A stretch of DNA of 44,847 nt from Sphingomonadaceae bacterium. Its GTDB lineage: Bacteria > Pseudomonadota > Alphaproteobacteria > Sphingomonadales > Sphingomonadaceae. The notes under the pieces were generated by a model. That model saw only the letters and a program-made list of their open reading frames with translations. It searched no databases and was not told where the DNA came from. Within the stretch, counting starts at the first letter, position 1. Each line of letters starts with the position of its first letter. Position numbers and translations under genes: made by a program. The DNA lies in assembly GCA_021300355.1 (NCBI GenBank), contig JAJTEF010000010.1:1-44847 (forward strand). Direction: 5' to 3'. This document shows positions 7,849 through 16,380 of this stretch, one piece after another.

Positions 7849-8313
7849 ATGGCACATGGTGACAATAGCAAAAAAGCGCTGGCCGATGCGTTAAATGGCC
7901 TGCTGGCCGATTATTATGCGCTCTACCTCAAGACCAAGAATTTCCATTGGCATGTGACCGGTCCGCATTTTCGCGAATATCACCTGCTGTTTGATGAACA
8001 GGCGACCGAATTGATCGCAACGACTGACCTTGTCGCCGAACGCGTGCGCAAGCTGGGTCAGGACACGCTGACGTCCATTGGCGCGATCGCCGCCAAGCAA
8101 CGGATCAATGACCACGATTCGACGTCGACTGATGCATCGAAGATGCTGAAGGAACTGCACGCCGACAATGAGACGCTGATTAAGGCATTGAAAGACGCAA
8201 AGGACCTTGCGGATAAAGCCGGCGACAATGCGACCGATGGCCTGCTGGACGATTGGACGGACCAGGCCGAACAGCGCGCCTGGTTCCTGGCCGCGACAAT
8301 CGGCAAGGCATGA
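7849..8313 (+). CDS. dps: Dps family DNA-binding/ferritin-like protein
   Basis: This 154-residue protein of the Dps/bacterioferritin-like family forms dodecameric shells that oxidise and store iron and protect DNA. The inter-subunit ferroxidase ligands appear intact: H33 in NFHWHVTG, H45 and D49 in EYHLLFDEQ, and D60 and E64 in TTDLVAER. The N-terminus (MAHGDNSKKALADAL) is short with a few lysines, so DNA binding may be weaker than in E. coli Dps. The ATG at 7849 has GGAGAA eight bases upstream. It ends in a terminator shared with the convergent cold-shock gene. OxyR- or Fur-type operators were not recognised. Confidence 0.94.
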   Translation: MAHGDNSKKALADALNGLLADYYALYLKTKNFHWHVTGPHFREYHLLFDEQATELIATTDLVAERVRKLGQDTLTSIGAIAAKQRINDHDSTSTDASKMLKELHADNETLIKALKDAKDLADKAGDNATDGLLDDWTDQAEQRAWFLAATIGKA

Positions 8314-8318
8314 TAGAT

Positions 8319-8359
8319 AAAAAAAGGCGGGCGAAGCGTTGTGCTTCACCCGCCTTTTT
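8319..8359. terminator. Bidirectional rho-independent terminator (dps / cold-shock gene)
   Basis: A hairpin with AAAAAGGCGGG on one side and CCCGCCTTTTT on the other, extended by GAAGC/GCTTC around the loop GTTGT, lies between the two convergent genes. The A- and T-runs on both sides let it terminate transcription from either direction. Confidence 0.92.
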
Positions 8360-8376
8360 GAAATTCTAAAGCGCGC

Positions 8377-9174
8377 TTATTCGGAAAGCGGGCCCAAGTT
8401 TGTGGCCGAATATTTGCCGCGACGATCGATTTCGATGTCAAACGCCAAACGGTCGCCCTGAGTCACTTGACCCATGCCCGAACGCTCAAGCGCAGAAATG
8501 TGCACAAACACATCTTCGCCGCCATCATCACGCTGCACAAAACCAAAACCCTTCATGTCGTTGAAGAATTTGACGGTTCCATTGGCACGTTCGCCAGTCG
8601 ATTCGCGCTGCGGACCACGTGGTGCCGAATCACGGTCACCACCGCGGAAGCCACCACGGTCATCGCCACGCGGAGCGCGGTCACGATCAAATGCTGGACG
8701 GTCCGGACGCGGTGCGCGCTCGGTCACTTCCATTGGCTCACCATCAATGACGAGATCCGTTGCCGAAACCTTGCCGCCACGCTCAACGAGCGAGAATTCG
8801 AGCGGCTGGCCTTCAGCAAGGCCCGTCAGGCCAGCTTGCTCAACCGCGCTGATGTGCACGAACACATCATCGGGACGACCATCGACCTGAATGAAGCCAA
8901 AGCCCTTTTGACCATTGAAAAACTTAACAATTCCTTTGCCGGAACCGATGACTTGCGCTGGCATTGGTGGGCCGCCTGGGCCACGCCGAGGTGCACCGAA
9001 GCCACCTCCGCCACCACCGCCGCCGCTATTTCCGCCGCCGTAACCGCCACCTGAGCGGCCGCCGCCAAAATCACTTTGATAGGGGGACGGTGCGCGATAA
9101 CCGTCATAGCTTTCATCACCGAAACCATCTCTTTTGTCCCGGCCTTTGCCAGCACGCTTGCGATCAAAACCCAT
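8377..9174 (-). CDS. Cold-shock protein with two CSD domains and a glycine-rich N-terminus
   Basis: This 265-residue RNA/DNA-binding protein carries two cold-shock domains. The first is at about residues 79-143 (RNP1 KGFGFI, RNP2 VFVHIS) and the second at about 198-262 (KGFGFV, VFVHIS). Residues 1-70 are low-complexity, rich in Gly, Arg and Asp, with a nine-residue Gly run. The linker at 150-195 is an Arg/Asp/Gly-rich RGG-like region. Double-CSD proteins are usual in alphaproteobacteria, where they act as RNA chaperones at low temperature or in stationary phase, but they are often shorter. The ATG at 9174 has AGAAGG upstream. The 215-base gap to rnd on the other strand holds both promoters and the 5' leader. 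Confidence 0.93.
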   Translation of the reverse strand: MGFDRKRAGKGRDKRDGFGDESYDGYRAPSPYQSDFGGGRSGGGYGGGNSGGGGGGGGFGAPRRGPGGPPMPAQVIGSGKGIVKFFNGQKGFGFIQVDGRPDDVFVHISAVEQAGLTGLAEGQPLEFSLVERGGKVSATDLVIDGEPMEVTERAPRPDRPAFDRDRAPRGDDRGGFRGGDRDSAPRGPQRESTGERANGTVKFFNDMKGFGFVQRDDGGEDVFVHISALERSGMGQVTQGDRLAFDIEIDRRGKYSATNLGPLSE

Positions 9175-9389
9175 AACTTCTTACTTGCCTTCTCATCGCC
9201 CAGAACGACTATGTTATGCAGTCGAGGGCGACTGTACTGCACGTCACAAGCGCAGCCGTTGGTGATTGCGCAAGCATTTTGTATATCGCATTAAAAGGTT
9301 ACGCGATAGCTAATATTGCGGCCGAAAATCGCAGGGCGCCAACTGTAGTTTCATTTGCCTTGCACAGTCGGGTGGGGCAAGGGGCTAGC

Positions 9390-10007
9390 ATGAGCGTATT
9401 TTTACACGAAGAAGACCTTCCCGCAGGCGTACTGGCCGATGGCCCCGTCGCTGTAGACACCGAAACCATGGGACTCATCACCCCGCGTGACAGGCTGTGC
9501 TTGCTGCAGATTTCCGACGGACGCGGCGATGAACATCTGGTGCGTTTTGGCCGCAACAGTGACTTTTCTGCACCAAATTTGCGTGCCGTACTGGCCGATC
9601 CCGCCCGTTTGAAGCTGTTCCATTATGCCCGATTCGATTTGGCGGCGATTTCGCATTATTTGAACGTTGTTGCGACGCCGTTATTCTGCACCAAAATCGC
9701 CTCGCGCCTTGTTCGGACCTACACGGACCGCCACGGGCTGAAGGAATTGGTGAAGGAAATGCTGTCGACGGACATTTCCAAGCAGCAGCAGTCAAGCGAC
9801 TGGGGCGGCCCCATATTGTCCGAAGCGCAAAAAGATTATGCCGCAAGCGACGTGCGCTATCTGCACCGCCTGCATGCCGAATTTGTCGTGCGCTTGGAAC
9901 GCGAAGGCCGCACAGACTTGGCGCAGGCGTGTTTTGACTTTCTGCCGCACCGTGCGAACCTTGATCTGTCTGGCTGGCCAGAGACCGATATATTCGGGCA
10001 CAGTTAA
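9390..10007 (+). CDS. rnd: Ribonuclease D-like 3'-5' exonuclease
   Basis: This 205-residue protein is a bare DEDDy exonuclease domain. AVDTETMGL near residue 21 gives the first Asp and Glu, FHYARFDLAAI near 80 the second Asp, and YAASDVRYLHRL near 150 the Tyr and last Asp. The HRDC domains of E. coli RNase D are absent, as in the short alphaproteobacterial members. It probably trims tRNA and other small RNA 3' ends. The ATG at 9390 follows GGGGCAAGGGG. It lies 25 bases upstream of lptC, so it may share a transcript with the lpt genes. Confidence 0.92.
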   Translation: MSVFLHEEDLPAGVLADGPVAVDTETMGLITPRDRLCLLQISDGRGDEHLVRFGRNSDFSAPNLRAVLADPARLKLFHYARFDLAAISHYLNVVATPLFCTKIASRLVRTYTDRHGLKELVKEMLSTDISKQQQSSDWGGPILSEAQKDYAASDVRYLHRLHAEFVVRLEREGRTDLAQACFDFLPHRANLDLSGWPETDIFGHS

Positions 10008-10032
10008 GGTTTAATCGGGTTAGAGACATAAC

Positions 10033-10668
10033 ATGTCCGCACAGGCCGATCTTGAACGCAGTTATCGTCAACGCTGGGCATTGCCCGGCGGACGGCATGA
10101 CCGCCTTATCCGCGCGATGCGGGTTGTCTTGCCAAGCATCATCGGTTTGCTTGTCGCTATATTGGCGTTCAGCCCGTTTACCGGGCAGCAGGAACTCAGC
10201 TTTGTCCTGAACAAAGACGAAGTGAATCTGTCGCGGGAGCGGTTGCGCGTTGTTGAGGCCCTCTATCGCGGTGAAGACAGTAAAGGCCGCCCCTTTTCGT
10301 TGCGCGCCGGCAGCGCTGTCCAGAAGACATCGGCGCAACCTGTTCTCGACATGACATCATTGTCAGGCCGGATATCGTTGCAGGACGGCCCAGCCTCCAT
10401 CATCGCACAGCGCGGCAGCTATGACCTTGGCAAGGAAACCATGCGCGTGACGGGCCCATTGGCGGTTGAATCGCCGGGCTATGACATGGTGGCCAGCAAT
10501 GTGGAGCTGTCGTTGAAAGACAGGACGATGCAAAGCTTTGGGCCAGTGAGCGGCCGCACGAAGGTCGGAACCTTCCATGCCGGACGATTGCGCGCTGACC
10601 TCGATACGCGCATTATCCGGCTAGATGGCGGCGTTCGTTTGCGTATCGACCAGAATGCGATTAAGTGA
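10033..10668 (+). CDS. lptC: LPS export ABC transporter periplasmic protein LptC
   Basis: This 211-residue protein has a single N-terminal membrane anchor (VVLPSIIGLLVAILAFSPF near residues 36-54), then a periplasmic beta-jellyroll region typical of LptC. It would bridge LptBFG in the inner membrane to LptA. Gene order lptC-lptA-lptB-rpoN is the usual proteobacterial arrangement. In sphingomonads the transported lipid is probably a glycosphingolipid rather than classical LPS; that is from family knowledge, not from this sequence. The stop lies 7 bases before the lptA start. Confidence 0.92.
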   Translation: MSAQADLERSYRQRWALPGGRHDRLIRAMRVVLPSIIGLLVAILAFSPFTGQQELSFVLNKDEVNLSRERLRVVEALYRGEDSKGRPFSLRAGSAVQKTSAQPVLDMTSLSGRISLQDGPASIIAQRGSYDLGKETMRVTGPLAVESPGYDMVASNVELSLKDRTMQSFGPVSGRTKVGTFHAGRLRADLDTRIIRLDGGVRLRIDQNAIK

Positions 10669-10675
10669 GGCCAAC

Positions 10676-11036
10676 ATGAGCAAAGCTTCTATCTCCTTTG
10701 GACTGGCCGCCGCATTTGCGGGCATTATGGTGCTGTCTTCGGCGTCGACCGCGCAGGGTATTCGTAACCATAACACCAACGCACCAGTCGTTTTCGATGC
10801 TGGATCCTCGGAACTGCAAGACCGCGCAGACCGCGTCGTTCTTGCTGGCGGCGTAACTGCAACGCAGGCGGGCCTTACTGAATCTGGTGCAAGGCAGCAA
10901 CCGGCTAAACGGTGGTAGGCTTGTCATCGATCTCAATTCAGGTCGATCAACCCTCAATGCCGGTGGCCCTGCCAATACAACCAATTCGGGCGGCCGCGTT
11001 ACCGGTTCGTTTAGCGTTCCACAGCGCAAAAATTAG
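10676..11036 (+). pseudogene. lptA: lptA with internal frameshifting deletion
   Basis: The ATG at 10676 opens an 80-residue frame ending at 10918. It holds a signal peptide (up to about residue 26, ...SSASTAQG) and the start of the OstA/LptA domain (PVVFDAGSSELQDRADRVVLAGGVTATQAG), then reads into unrelated residues. From 10881 a frame shifted by one base encodes NLVQGSNRLNGGRLVIDLNSG and ends SGGRVTGSFSVPQRKN at the TAG at 11034-11036, which is the expected LptA C-terminus. The two parts give about 68 + 51 residues where about 170-180 are expected, so roughly 60 residues are missing at a junction near 10879. Either the gene is truly broken or the assembly has lost bases. lptC and lptB on either side look intact. 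Confidence 0.85.
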
Positions 11037-11157
11037 GGGGGTAGCCCCAAACAGCCTCTAAAACGGGGCAGCATAAATCATGCCAATTGCAAAATGGGTC
11101 AGCATTCATTAGCTGTCTGTTGGATATCAACGGCAAAATCGCGGGCGAAATTTGGAT

Positions 11158-11937
11158 ATGGATAGCATGACTGCAACTTCTCCCGCTGCGGATGCGACGA
11201 TGCAAGACGGCGTGCAATCCGGACTGGGTGTCGTTTCCATCGCCAAAAGCTATGACAAGCGCGCGGTTCTGACCGATGTGTCGCTCTCGGTTGCAAAGGG
11301 CGAAGTGGTTGGCCTGCTTGGCCCAAATGGCGCGGGTAAGACCACCTGCTTTTATTCCATCATGGGGTTGGTTAAGCCCGACAGCGGCCGCATCACATTG
11401 GATGGTGCGGACATCACCAACCTGCCCATGTATCGCCGCGCGATTTTGGGCTTGGGCTATTTGCCGCAAGAAACGTCGATTTTCCGTGGTATGACCGTTG
11501 AACAAAATATCAGCGCGGTTCTGGAAATGGCAGAGCCCGATGCAGACGCGCGCAACGAGCGGTTGGAAAAATTGCTTGGCGAATTTGGCCTCACCCGGTT
11601 GCGCAGTGCACCCGCCATGGCGCTTTCGGGCGGCGAGCGGCGGCGCTGCGAAATTGCCCGCGCGCTGGCGGCCAACCCGTCAATCATGTTGCTCGATGAA
11701 CCTTTCGCCGGAATCGACCCGATATCCATTTCCGATATTCGCGACCTCGTGAAAGAACTCAAAACCCGCGGCATCGGCGTGCTGATTACCGATCATAATG
11801 TGCGCGAAACGCTTGATATCGTTGACCGCGCGTGCATCATTTATGGTGGACAGGTTCTGTTCGCAGGGTCACCCGAGGCGTTGGTCGCTGATCCCAATGT
11901 GCGCCGCCTGTATCTCGGCGAGAGTTTTGCAATGTGA
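11158..11937 (+). CDS. lptB: LPS export ABC transporter ATP-binding protein LptB
   Basis: This ABC ATPase of about 259 residues has Walker A GPNGAGKTT, Q-loop LPQET, signature LSGGERRR, Walker B IMLLDEPFAGIDP and switch histidine ITDHN, all in the LptB pattern. It powers extraction of the outer-membrane glycolipid through LptFG. Candidate starts are TTG at 11152, ATG at 11158 and ATG at 11167; I chose 11158 because GGGCGA lies nine bases upstream, but this is uncertain. It has an N-terminal extension of about 20 residues before the ABC domain. rpoN follows after 28 bases. Confidence 0.94.
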   Translation: MDSMTATSPAADATMQDGVQSGLGVVSIAKSYDKRAVLTDVSLSVAKGEVVGLLGPNGAGKTTCFYSIMGLVKPDSGRITLDGADITNLPMYRRAILGLGYLPQETSIFRGMTVEQNISAVLEMAEPDADARNERLEKLLGEFGLTRLRSAPAMALSGGERRRCEIARALAANPSIMLLDEPFAGIDPISISDIRDLVKELKTRGIGVLITDHNVRETLDIVDRACIIYGGQVLFAGSPEALVADPNVRRLYLGESFAM

Positions 11938-11965
11938 TTTGCAGCGATGACGGAACCATAACGTC

Positions 11966-13453
11966 ATGGCATTAGCACCCCGTCTCGATCTTCGCCAAAG
12001 CCAGTCGCTGGTGATGACACCGCAACTGCAGCAGGCGATTAAACTGCTGGCATTGTCGTCGCTCGAGATTGAAGCATTCATCGCGGACGAGGTGGAACGA
12101 AATCCGGTTTTGGAAACAGGCAGCAGCGACGCTGCCCCTGATGTGCCCACCGAGGACTTCGCACCCGCTTTGGACGACAGTCGCGAGCGGGCCAGTGACG
12201 ACCTGCTCAGTGGCGATGGCCAAGGCACATCGGACGCGTTGGATGTCGATTTCAGCGCAGAAACGTTCCACCATGACACCCCATCCGACAGCGTGGGCGG
12301 GGCCGATGGCATGCTTGGGCTTTCGGGCAGCGCAGCGCCCAGCGGCTTTGACGCCGACGCCCCTGATTTCGACAGCTTTGCCGCGCGCGATATCAACCTG
12401 CGGGAACATTTGATGGCGCAGGCAGGGTCCACCCTTTCCGGACGGCAGCTGTTTCTGGTCCAGCAGATTATCGAACATATCGAACCCACGGGCTATGTTG
12501 GCGAAGACCTGATGGCGACAGCCCACCGGCTTGGCGTTGCCATGGCGGAAATGGAGGGGGCGCTTTCGGAATTGCAGCGGTTCGATCCAACCGGCGTTGG
12601 CGCGCGAAACCTGTCCGAATGCCTAGCGATTCAAGCGCGCGAGGCGGATCGCTATGACCCCTGCATGGCCAAGCTTATCGACAATCTCGACTTGGTGGCA
12701 AAGGGTGCGTTTGACCAGCTTAAGCGCATGTGCCGCGTCGATGACGAAGACCTACGCGATATGTTGATAGAACTGCGCGGCTATGATCCAAAGCCCGGTT
12801 GCCGGTTCGAAAGCGAAGATATGCTTGCCGTCACGCCCGACATATTCATCACGCCGCGCGGCGAAGGCTGGGCGATCGAACTGAACAGCGCCAACCTGCC
12901 CCGCATTCTCATCAACCGCAGCTATGTTGCCGAGCTTGGGCAAGACAAAGCCACAAAAGCCTGGCTAAGCGACTGCATGGCCGATGCGAACTGGCTCATC
13001 AAAGCCATGGATCAAAGACAGCGCACCATCGTCAAGGTCGCCACCGAGATTGTGAAGCAACAGGACGGCTTTTTTCGCAAGGGCGTCGCCCATTTGCGGC
13101 CACTCACGCTGCGACAAGTGGCCGATGCCATCGACATGCATGAATCCACCGTCAGCCGGGTGACGAGCAACAAATATCTGCATTGCGGACGCGGCCTTTT
13201 TGATCTCAAATATTTCTTCTCATCGGGCGTTCAATCCGCCGACGGTGAGGGCGCGTCGGCAGAGGCCGTCAAAAGCCACATCAAATCCTTGATTGATGCC
13301 GAGGGCGAAAAGATACTGTCCGATGACACGCTGGTCGATTTGTTGACGGCAAAAGGCTTCGACATTGCCCGCCGCACCGTAGCGAAATATCGCGAAGCCA
13401 TGGGTATCGGCTCGTCCGTGCAAAGACGGCGGCAAAAGAAAATGGGCCGCTAA
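11966..13453 (+). CDS. rpoN: RNA polymerase sigma-54 factor
   Basis: This 495-residue protein has all sigma-54 regions. Region I opens with LRQSQSLVMTPQLQQAIKLL and ends ERNPVLE (residues about 9-50). An acidic region II (about 55-130) is followed by the core-binding domain, the helix-turn-helix DAIDMHESTVSRVTSNKYL and the RpoN box ARRTVAKYRE at about 468-477. Sigma-54 reads -24/-12 promoters and needs an AAA+ activator; no activator gene lies in this window. The lptB-rpoN linkage is common in Proteobacteria. No hpf or ptsN follows here, where many genomes have them; a surface-polymer module replaces them. Confidence 0.97.
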   Translation: MALAPRLDLRQSQSLVMTPQLQQAIKLLALSSLEIEAFIADEVERNPVLETGSSDAAPDVPTEDFAPALDDSRERASDDLLSGDGQGTSDALDVDFSAETFHHDTPSDSVGGADGMLGLSGSAAPSGFDADAPDFDSFAARDINLREHLMAQAGSTLSGRQLFLVQQIIEHIEPTGYVGEDLMATAHRLGVAMAEMEGALSELQRFDPTGVGARNLSECLAIQAREADRYDPCMAKLIDNLDLVAKGAFDQLKRMCRVDDEDLRDMLIELRGYDPKPGCRFESEDMLAVTPDIFITPRGEGWAIELNSANLPRILINRSYVAELGQDKATKAWLSDCMADANWLIKAMDQRQRTIVKVATEIVKQQDGFFRKGVAHLRPLTLRQVADAIDMHESTVSRVTSNKYLHCGRGLFDLKYFFSSGVQSADGEGASAEAVKSHIKSLIDAEGEKILSDDTLVDLLTAKGFDIARRTVAKYREAMGIGSSVQRRRQKKMGR

Positions 13454-14248
13454 TCAAGCAGCCATATTTGAACGCGCCAATGTTTCGCGGTCGATAAGAA
13501 TGTGCTCGGCCAATATATGGTCGCTGACCTTATCCACGTCGATTGCAGCGACAGGGTCTGACATCGGCACCAGCGTAGCAACAAGGCCAAGGCGTTTGCC
13601 CGCAATGGTCAACGCCTGCCGCAATCCAATCGTGCGGGTGAGCGCGCGCAGGGCCAGCCGCACCCCAAAGTGCATGAACAAGCGCCATGCTTTCTTGCGA
13701 TCCTGTTCGGCCTCTGCCCATAAATCGAGCGCGAATGCGGACTTGGGGCTCATCAATGCAAAGAGATTTGCGCCAGACCATGCGCCGTCCGAAAAACGCA
13801 ACCATGTGCGTTTGGCGTCGGGAAATTGCGCCAACATCGTCTTGCGCTCCACCATCGCAATGGCAACGTCGCCATCGGCTTTACCCAGAAATTCGGCGAT
13901 CATATCAACGGTTAACAAGGGGTGGTCCGCGGTGGTCACCAATATCGGCGACGAAAATCCTAATGCATCCACCTGCCGTTTGATGCTCAGCGATATACTG
14001 CTCAGACTTTCGACGAGCGTTGCGCCGCCTGCGGCATCGACCGCGGAACGCAGCGCATCGGGTTCCTGACATAGGACAATGATTTCACCGATAAGCGGCG
14101 ACGCACGCAGCGTCCGCACGACATGGCTAATCATCGGTTCGCCGCGCACGGGCACAAGAGCTTTCAGCTCAAGCCCGAAATGCTGTGCAAACATATCCGT
14201 ACCAGGCCTTTGCCCGGCAAGGACGATGCAGGTCCATTGCGCTTGCAA
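13454..14248 (-). CDS. Nucleotidyltransferase (NTP_transf/MobA-like), probable sugar- or polyol-phosphate activation
   Basis: This protein of about 264 residues opens QAQWTCIVLAGQRPGTD with the LAGxRxG loop of the GT-A nucleotidyltransferases, then ALVPVRGEPMISHVVRTL and a metal-binding TTADHPLLT near residue 105. It should join an NTP to a phosphorylated sugar or polyol. The TTG at 14248 is chosen as start because AGGAGA lies seven bases upstream; longer in-frame starts run through the divergent HAD gene's 5' region. It converges on rpoN with no gap and is divergent from the HAD-IB gene. With the CDP-glycerol-transferase-like gene nearby, CTP is a plausible donor, but this is inference. Confidence 0.8.
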   Translation of the reverse strand: MQAQWTCIVLAGQRPGTDMFAQHFGLELKALVPVRGEPMISHVVRTLRASPLIGEIIVLCQEPDALRSAVDAAGGATLVESLSSISLSIKRQVDALGFSSPILVTTADHPLLTVDMIAEFLGKADGDVAIAMVERKTMLAQFPDAKRTWLRFSDGAWSGANLFALMSPKSAFALDLWAEAEQDRKKAWRLFMHFGVRLALRALTRTIGLRQALTIAGKRLGLVATLVPMSDPVAAIDVDKVSDHILAEHILIDRETLARSNMAA

Positions 14249-14329
14249 ACAGCTTCTCCTAAACGCATCCAAATCGGGGGGCACGCCAACACATTTGGCA
14301 TACCTTGGGGTGGGGCTTGGCGACCAAAT

Positions 14330-15004
14330 ATGAATATTGCAATATATGATCTCGACAAGACGATAACCCGTCGCCCGACATTTACGCATTTTCTGCTATT
14401 CTACGCCCGGCGGACCGCGCCCATTCGGCTGGCGTTACTGCCGGTCTGGATCGCGGCGATGCTGGGATATAAGCTTGGCCTATATGGGCGCAAACCGCTG
14501 AAACAATTTGGGATCGCGATGTTCATCGGGCGCCAAATCTGTCCGGACGCTTTATCCAATATCGTCGCCGATTTTGCCGAGCAGCTTGTGCGCGAAGGCC
14601 TTCAGCCGGGGGGCGTTGCACGCATAGACGCCGATCGCGCGCGCGGGGCGTTGCTGGTGATGGCAACCGCTGCACCGCATTTTTATGCGGGCCACATAGG
14701 CGCCAAAATTGGTTTTGATGCGGTTATTGCAACGCGTCATATCGGCGAAGCAGACGGCCAACTGATGCACCGCATCGACGGGGAAAATTGCTACGCCGCA
14801 GAAAAATTGCGCCGTGTGCAGGAATGGCTGTCGCAACAGGGCATTAACCGCAAAGATGCGCATATCCGTTTTTATTCGGACGATCTGAGCGACCGGTTCA
14901 CTTTAGACTTCGCAGACGAAGGCTATGCGGTGAACCCATCCAAACACTTTATGAAGGCGGCTGCCGAGGCCAATTGGGGCGTGCTCGATTTCCGCAGCGC
15001 ATAG
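14330..15004 (+). CDS. HAD-IB family hydrolase (phosphoserine-phosphatase-like)
   Basis: This 224-residue protein starts MNIAIYDLDKTITRRPTF, where DLDKT is HAD motif I. LVMATAAPHFYAG near residue 107 is motif II, and FYSDDLSDRFTLDFADEGYAVNPSKHF near 180-207 is motif IV with the NPSK ending typical of the HAD-IB (TIGR01490) group. It probably removes phosphate from a small polyol or sugar phosphate. The ATG at 14330 is set by the motif-I position. It is divergent from the nucleotidyltransferase with 81 bases between starts, and convergent to the glycerophosphotransferase-like gene (9-base gap). Confidence 0.87.
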   Translation: MNIAIYDLDKTITRRPTFTHFLLFYARRTAPIRLALLPVWIAAMLGYKLGLYGRKPLKQFGIAMFIGRQICPDALSNIVADFAEQLVREGLQPGGVARIDADRARGALLVMATAAPHFYAGHIGAKIGFDAVIATRHIGEADGQLMHRIDGENCYAAEKLRRVQEWLSQQGINRKDAHIRFYSDDLSDRFTLDFADEGYAVNPSKHFMKAAAEANWGVLDFRSA

Positions 15005-15013
15005 TCGTCCGCT

Positions 15014-16252
15014 TCAGCTAGCTAAGCTTTCAATATATCGCCCCAAAGCCTCCGCACCGCGGTCCGAGGCTGGACGCGGATTGCTTTGGTCGGCGGTGTA
15101 GGCCATCCGCTGCTCCTGCGCATTGCGATATTGGGCGGCAATCTGCGCATGATCGGGCAACAATGCTATCAACTGCTTGGCCGTGCGGACAACCGGGCCG
15201 TTGTTCCAGAAATCATATTCGGGCGGAGCGCCGGGCGCGACCGCACTGTGCGTATCAATGAAAAAACAGGCGCGCGGGCGATGCAGAAATTCATACACCT
15301 GGCTTGAAACATCGCCAATATAGACGTCTGCGGACAGGGTGTAGCTCATATCAAACAGGCGCGCGCTATCCACATCGATCCGGATATTCGGCGCATCATA
15401 ATATTTGGGATCAATGTCTGGCCGCGTGCGGGTCACGCGATATTCGGGCGAAATATGCACCTTTTTGTAAAATAGCATCACGTGCGGCGCAAAGATCAGA
15501 TTGTAACGGTCCGCATTCTGGTGGAAAAATTCCAATATGTCCGCCCCGTGATCGAACCAGCTGGACATATGGGGATCGAAATGCGGGTTATATAAAAACG
15601 TCGGATTGCCGTTGTCGAAAAATGTTTCAGGGGTGCGCCCCCGCAATATGTCGAACTTTGGGTAACCGATGATCCGGCAGCGTTCGGGCGTGGACACGCC
15701 AGCATCCACCATCTGGTCCACAACCTTTTGTCCACTGACCATCAACAGATCAAAGTCCCGGAATGCAGGGTGAAAAGATACATTCCGGTCCCCCGCCCCA
15801 TGGGGCACACAGACAAAGGCAGGGCAATGTTTGCGACGGCGAAATTTGGTCCAATGGCGTTTCAGGGTCAGGCAGGTGCGTTCGGTCGATACGATGGCGA
15901 CGGATGTTCGTAAGAACGCATTATGCCAATATAAACGCAATATCCGGTGAACGGGCACAAGCCTGTTCAGGCCGTTTGTGAGCGTCTTGAGCCATTCGGG
16001 TAACGCCAGTGACCGCCAATGCAAGGCGGCAATCTGTTCAGGCGTCAGCAGCCTTTCGACCTCTTTTCGCGTCACGTCGCTGCCAAAGGCAACAGTCGCC
16101 CGATAGCATTTTTCGCGCAACGCAAATGCGCCGGCTATCCCCGCCAAATGCGCCACTTGGTGGCCCGCATCATGGTTGAACAGGAAAATAACGTCCGATT
16201 TGACGGACGCAGCAGCCTTCTTGTGTCGTGGATTATTCATACATCGCGGCAT
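15014..16252 (-). CDS. CDP-glycerol glycerophosphotransferase-like protein (TagB/TagF-type fold)
   Basis: This 412-residue GT-B-fold protein resembles the CDP-glycerol:polyglycerophosphate transferase family. It has FVCVPHGAGDRNVSFH near residue 143, LLMVSGQKVVDQMVDAGV near 168, IGYPKFDIL, FLYNPHFDPHMSSW near 222, FAPHVMLFYKK near 255, and ADVYIGDVSSQVYEFLHRPRACFF near 310, where the D.SS motif is the family hallmark. Such enzymes transfer glycerol- or ribitol-phosphate to a lipid-linked or polymer acceptor on the cytoplasmic face. In a Gram-negative it probably decorates a capsule or glycolipid. The start could be 16252 or 16240; neither has a clear ribosome site. It is divergent from the flippase gene. 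Confidence 0.78.
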   Translation of the reverse strand: MPRCMNNPRHKKAAASVKSDVIFLFNHDAGHQVAHLAGIAGAFALREKCYRATVAFGSDVTRKEVERLLTPEQIAALHWRSLALPEWLKTLTNGLNRLVPVHRILRLYWHNAFLRTSVAIVSTERTCLTLKRHWTKFRRRKHCPAFVCVPHGAGDRNVSFHPAFRDFDLLMVSGQKVVDQMVDAGVSTPERCRIIGYPKFDILRGRTPETFFDNGNPTFLYNPHFDPHMSSWFDHGADILEFFHQNADRYNLIFAPHVMLFYKKVHISPEYRVTRTRPDIDPKYYDAPNIRIDVDSARLFDMSYTLSADVYIGDVSSQVYEFLHRPRACFFIDTHSAVAPGAPPEYDFWNNGPVVRTAKQLIALLPDHAQIAAQYRNAQEQRMAYTADQSNPRPASDRGAEALGRYIESLAS

Positions 16253-16380
16253 CTATCGCCATTGATAGATTTTTGCGACCAGTTTGCGGCGCGTTCAATT
16301 TTTTTCCGGCACGTCATGACATGGCTTTGATTAACGGCGGAAGTGCACTAGTCCCGCAGACTGATCGGGGGTCTGGCGTA

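Noticed and set aside
8992-9060. Apparent simple-sequence repeat of GCCGCC/ACCGCC units
   Set aside because: It is the coding sequence for the Gly-rich N-terminus of the cold-shock protein, so it needs no separate explanation.
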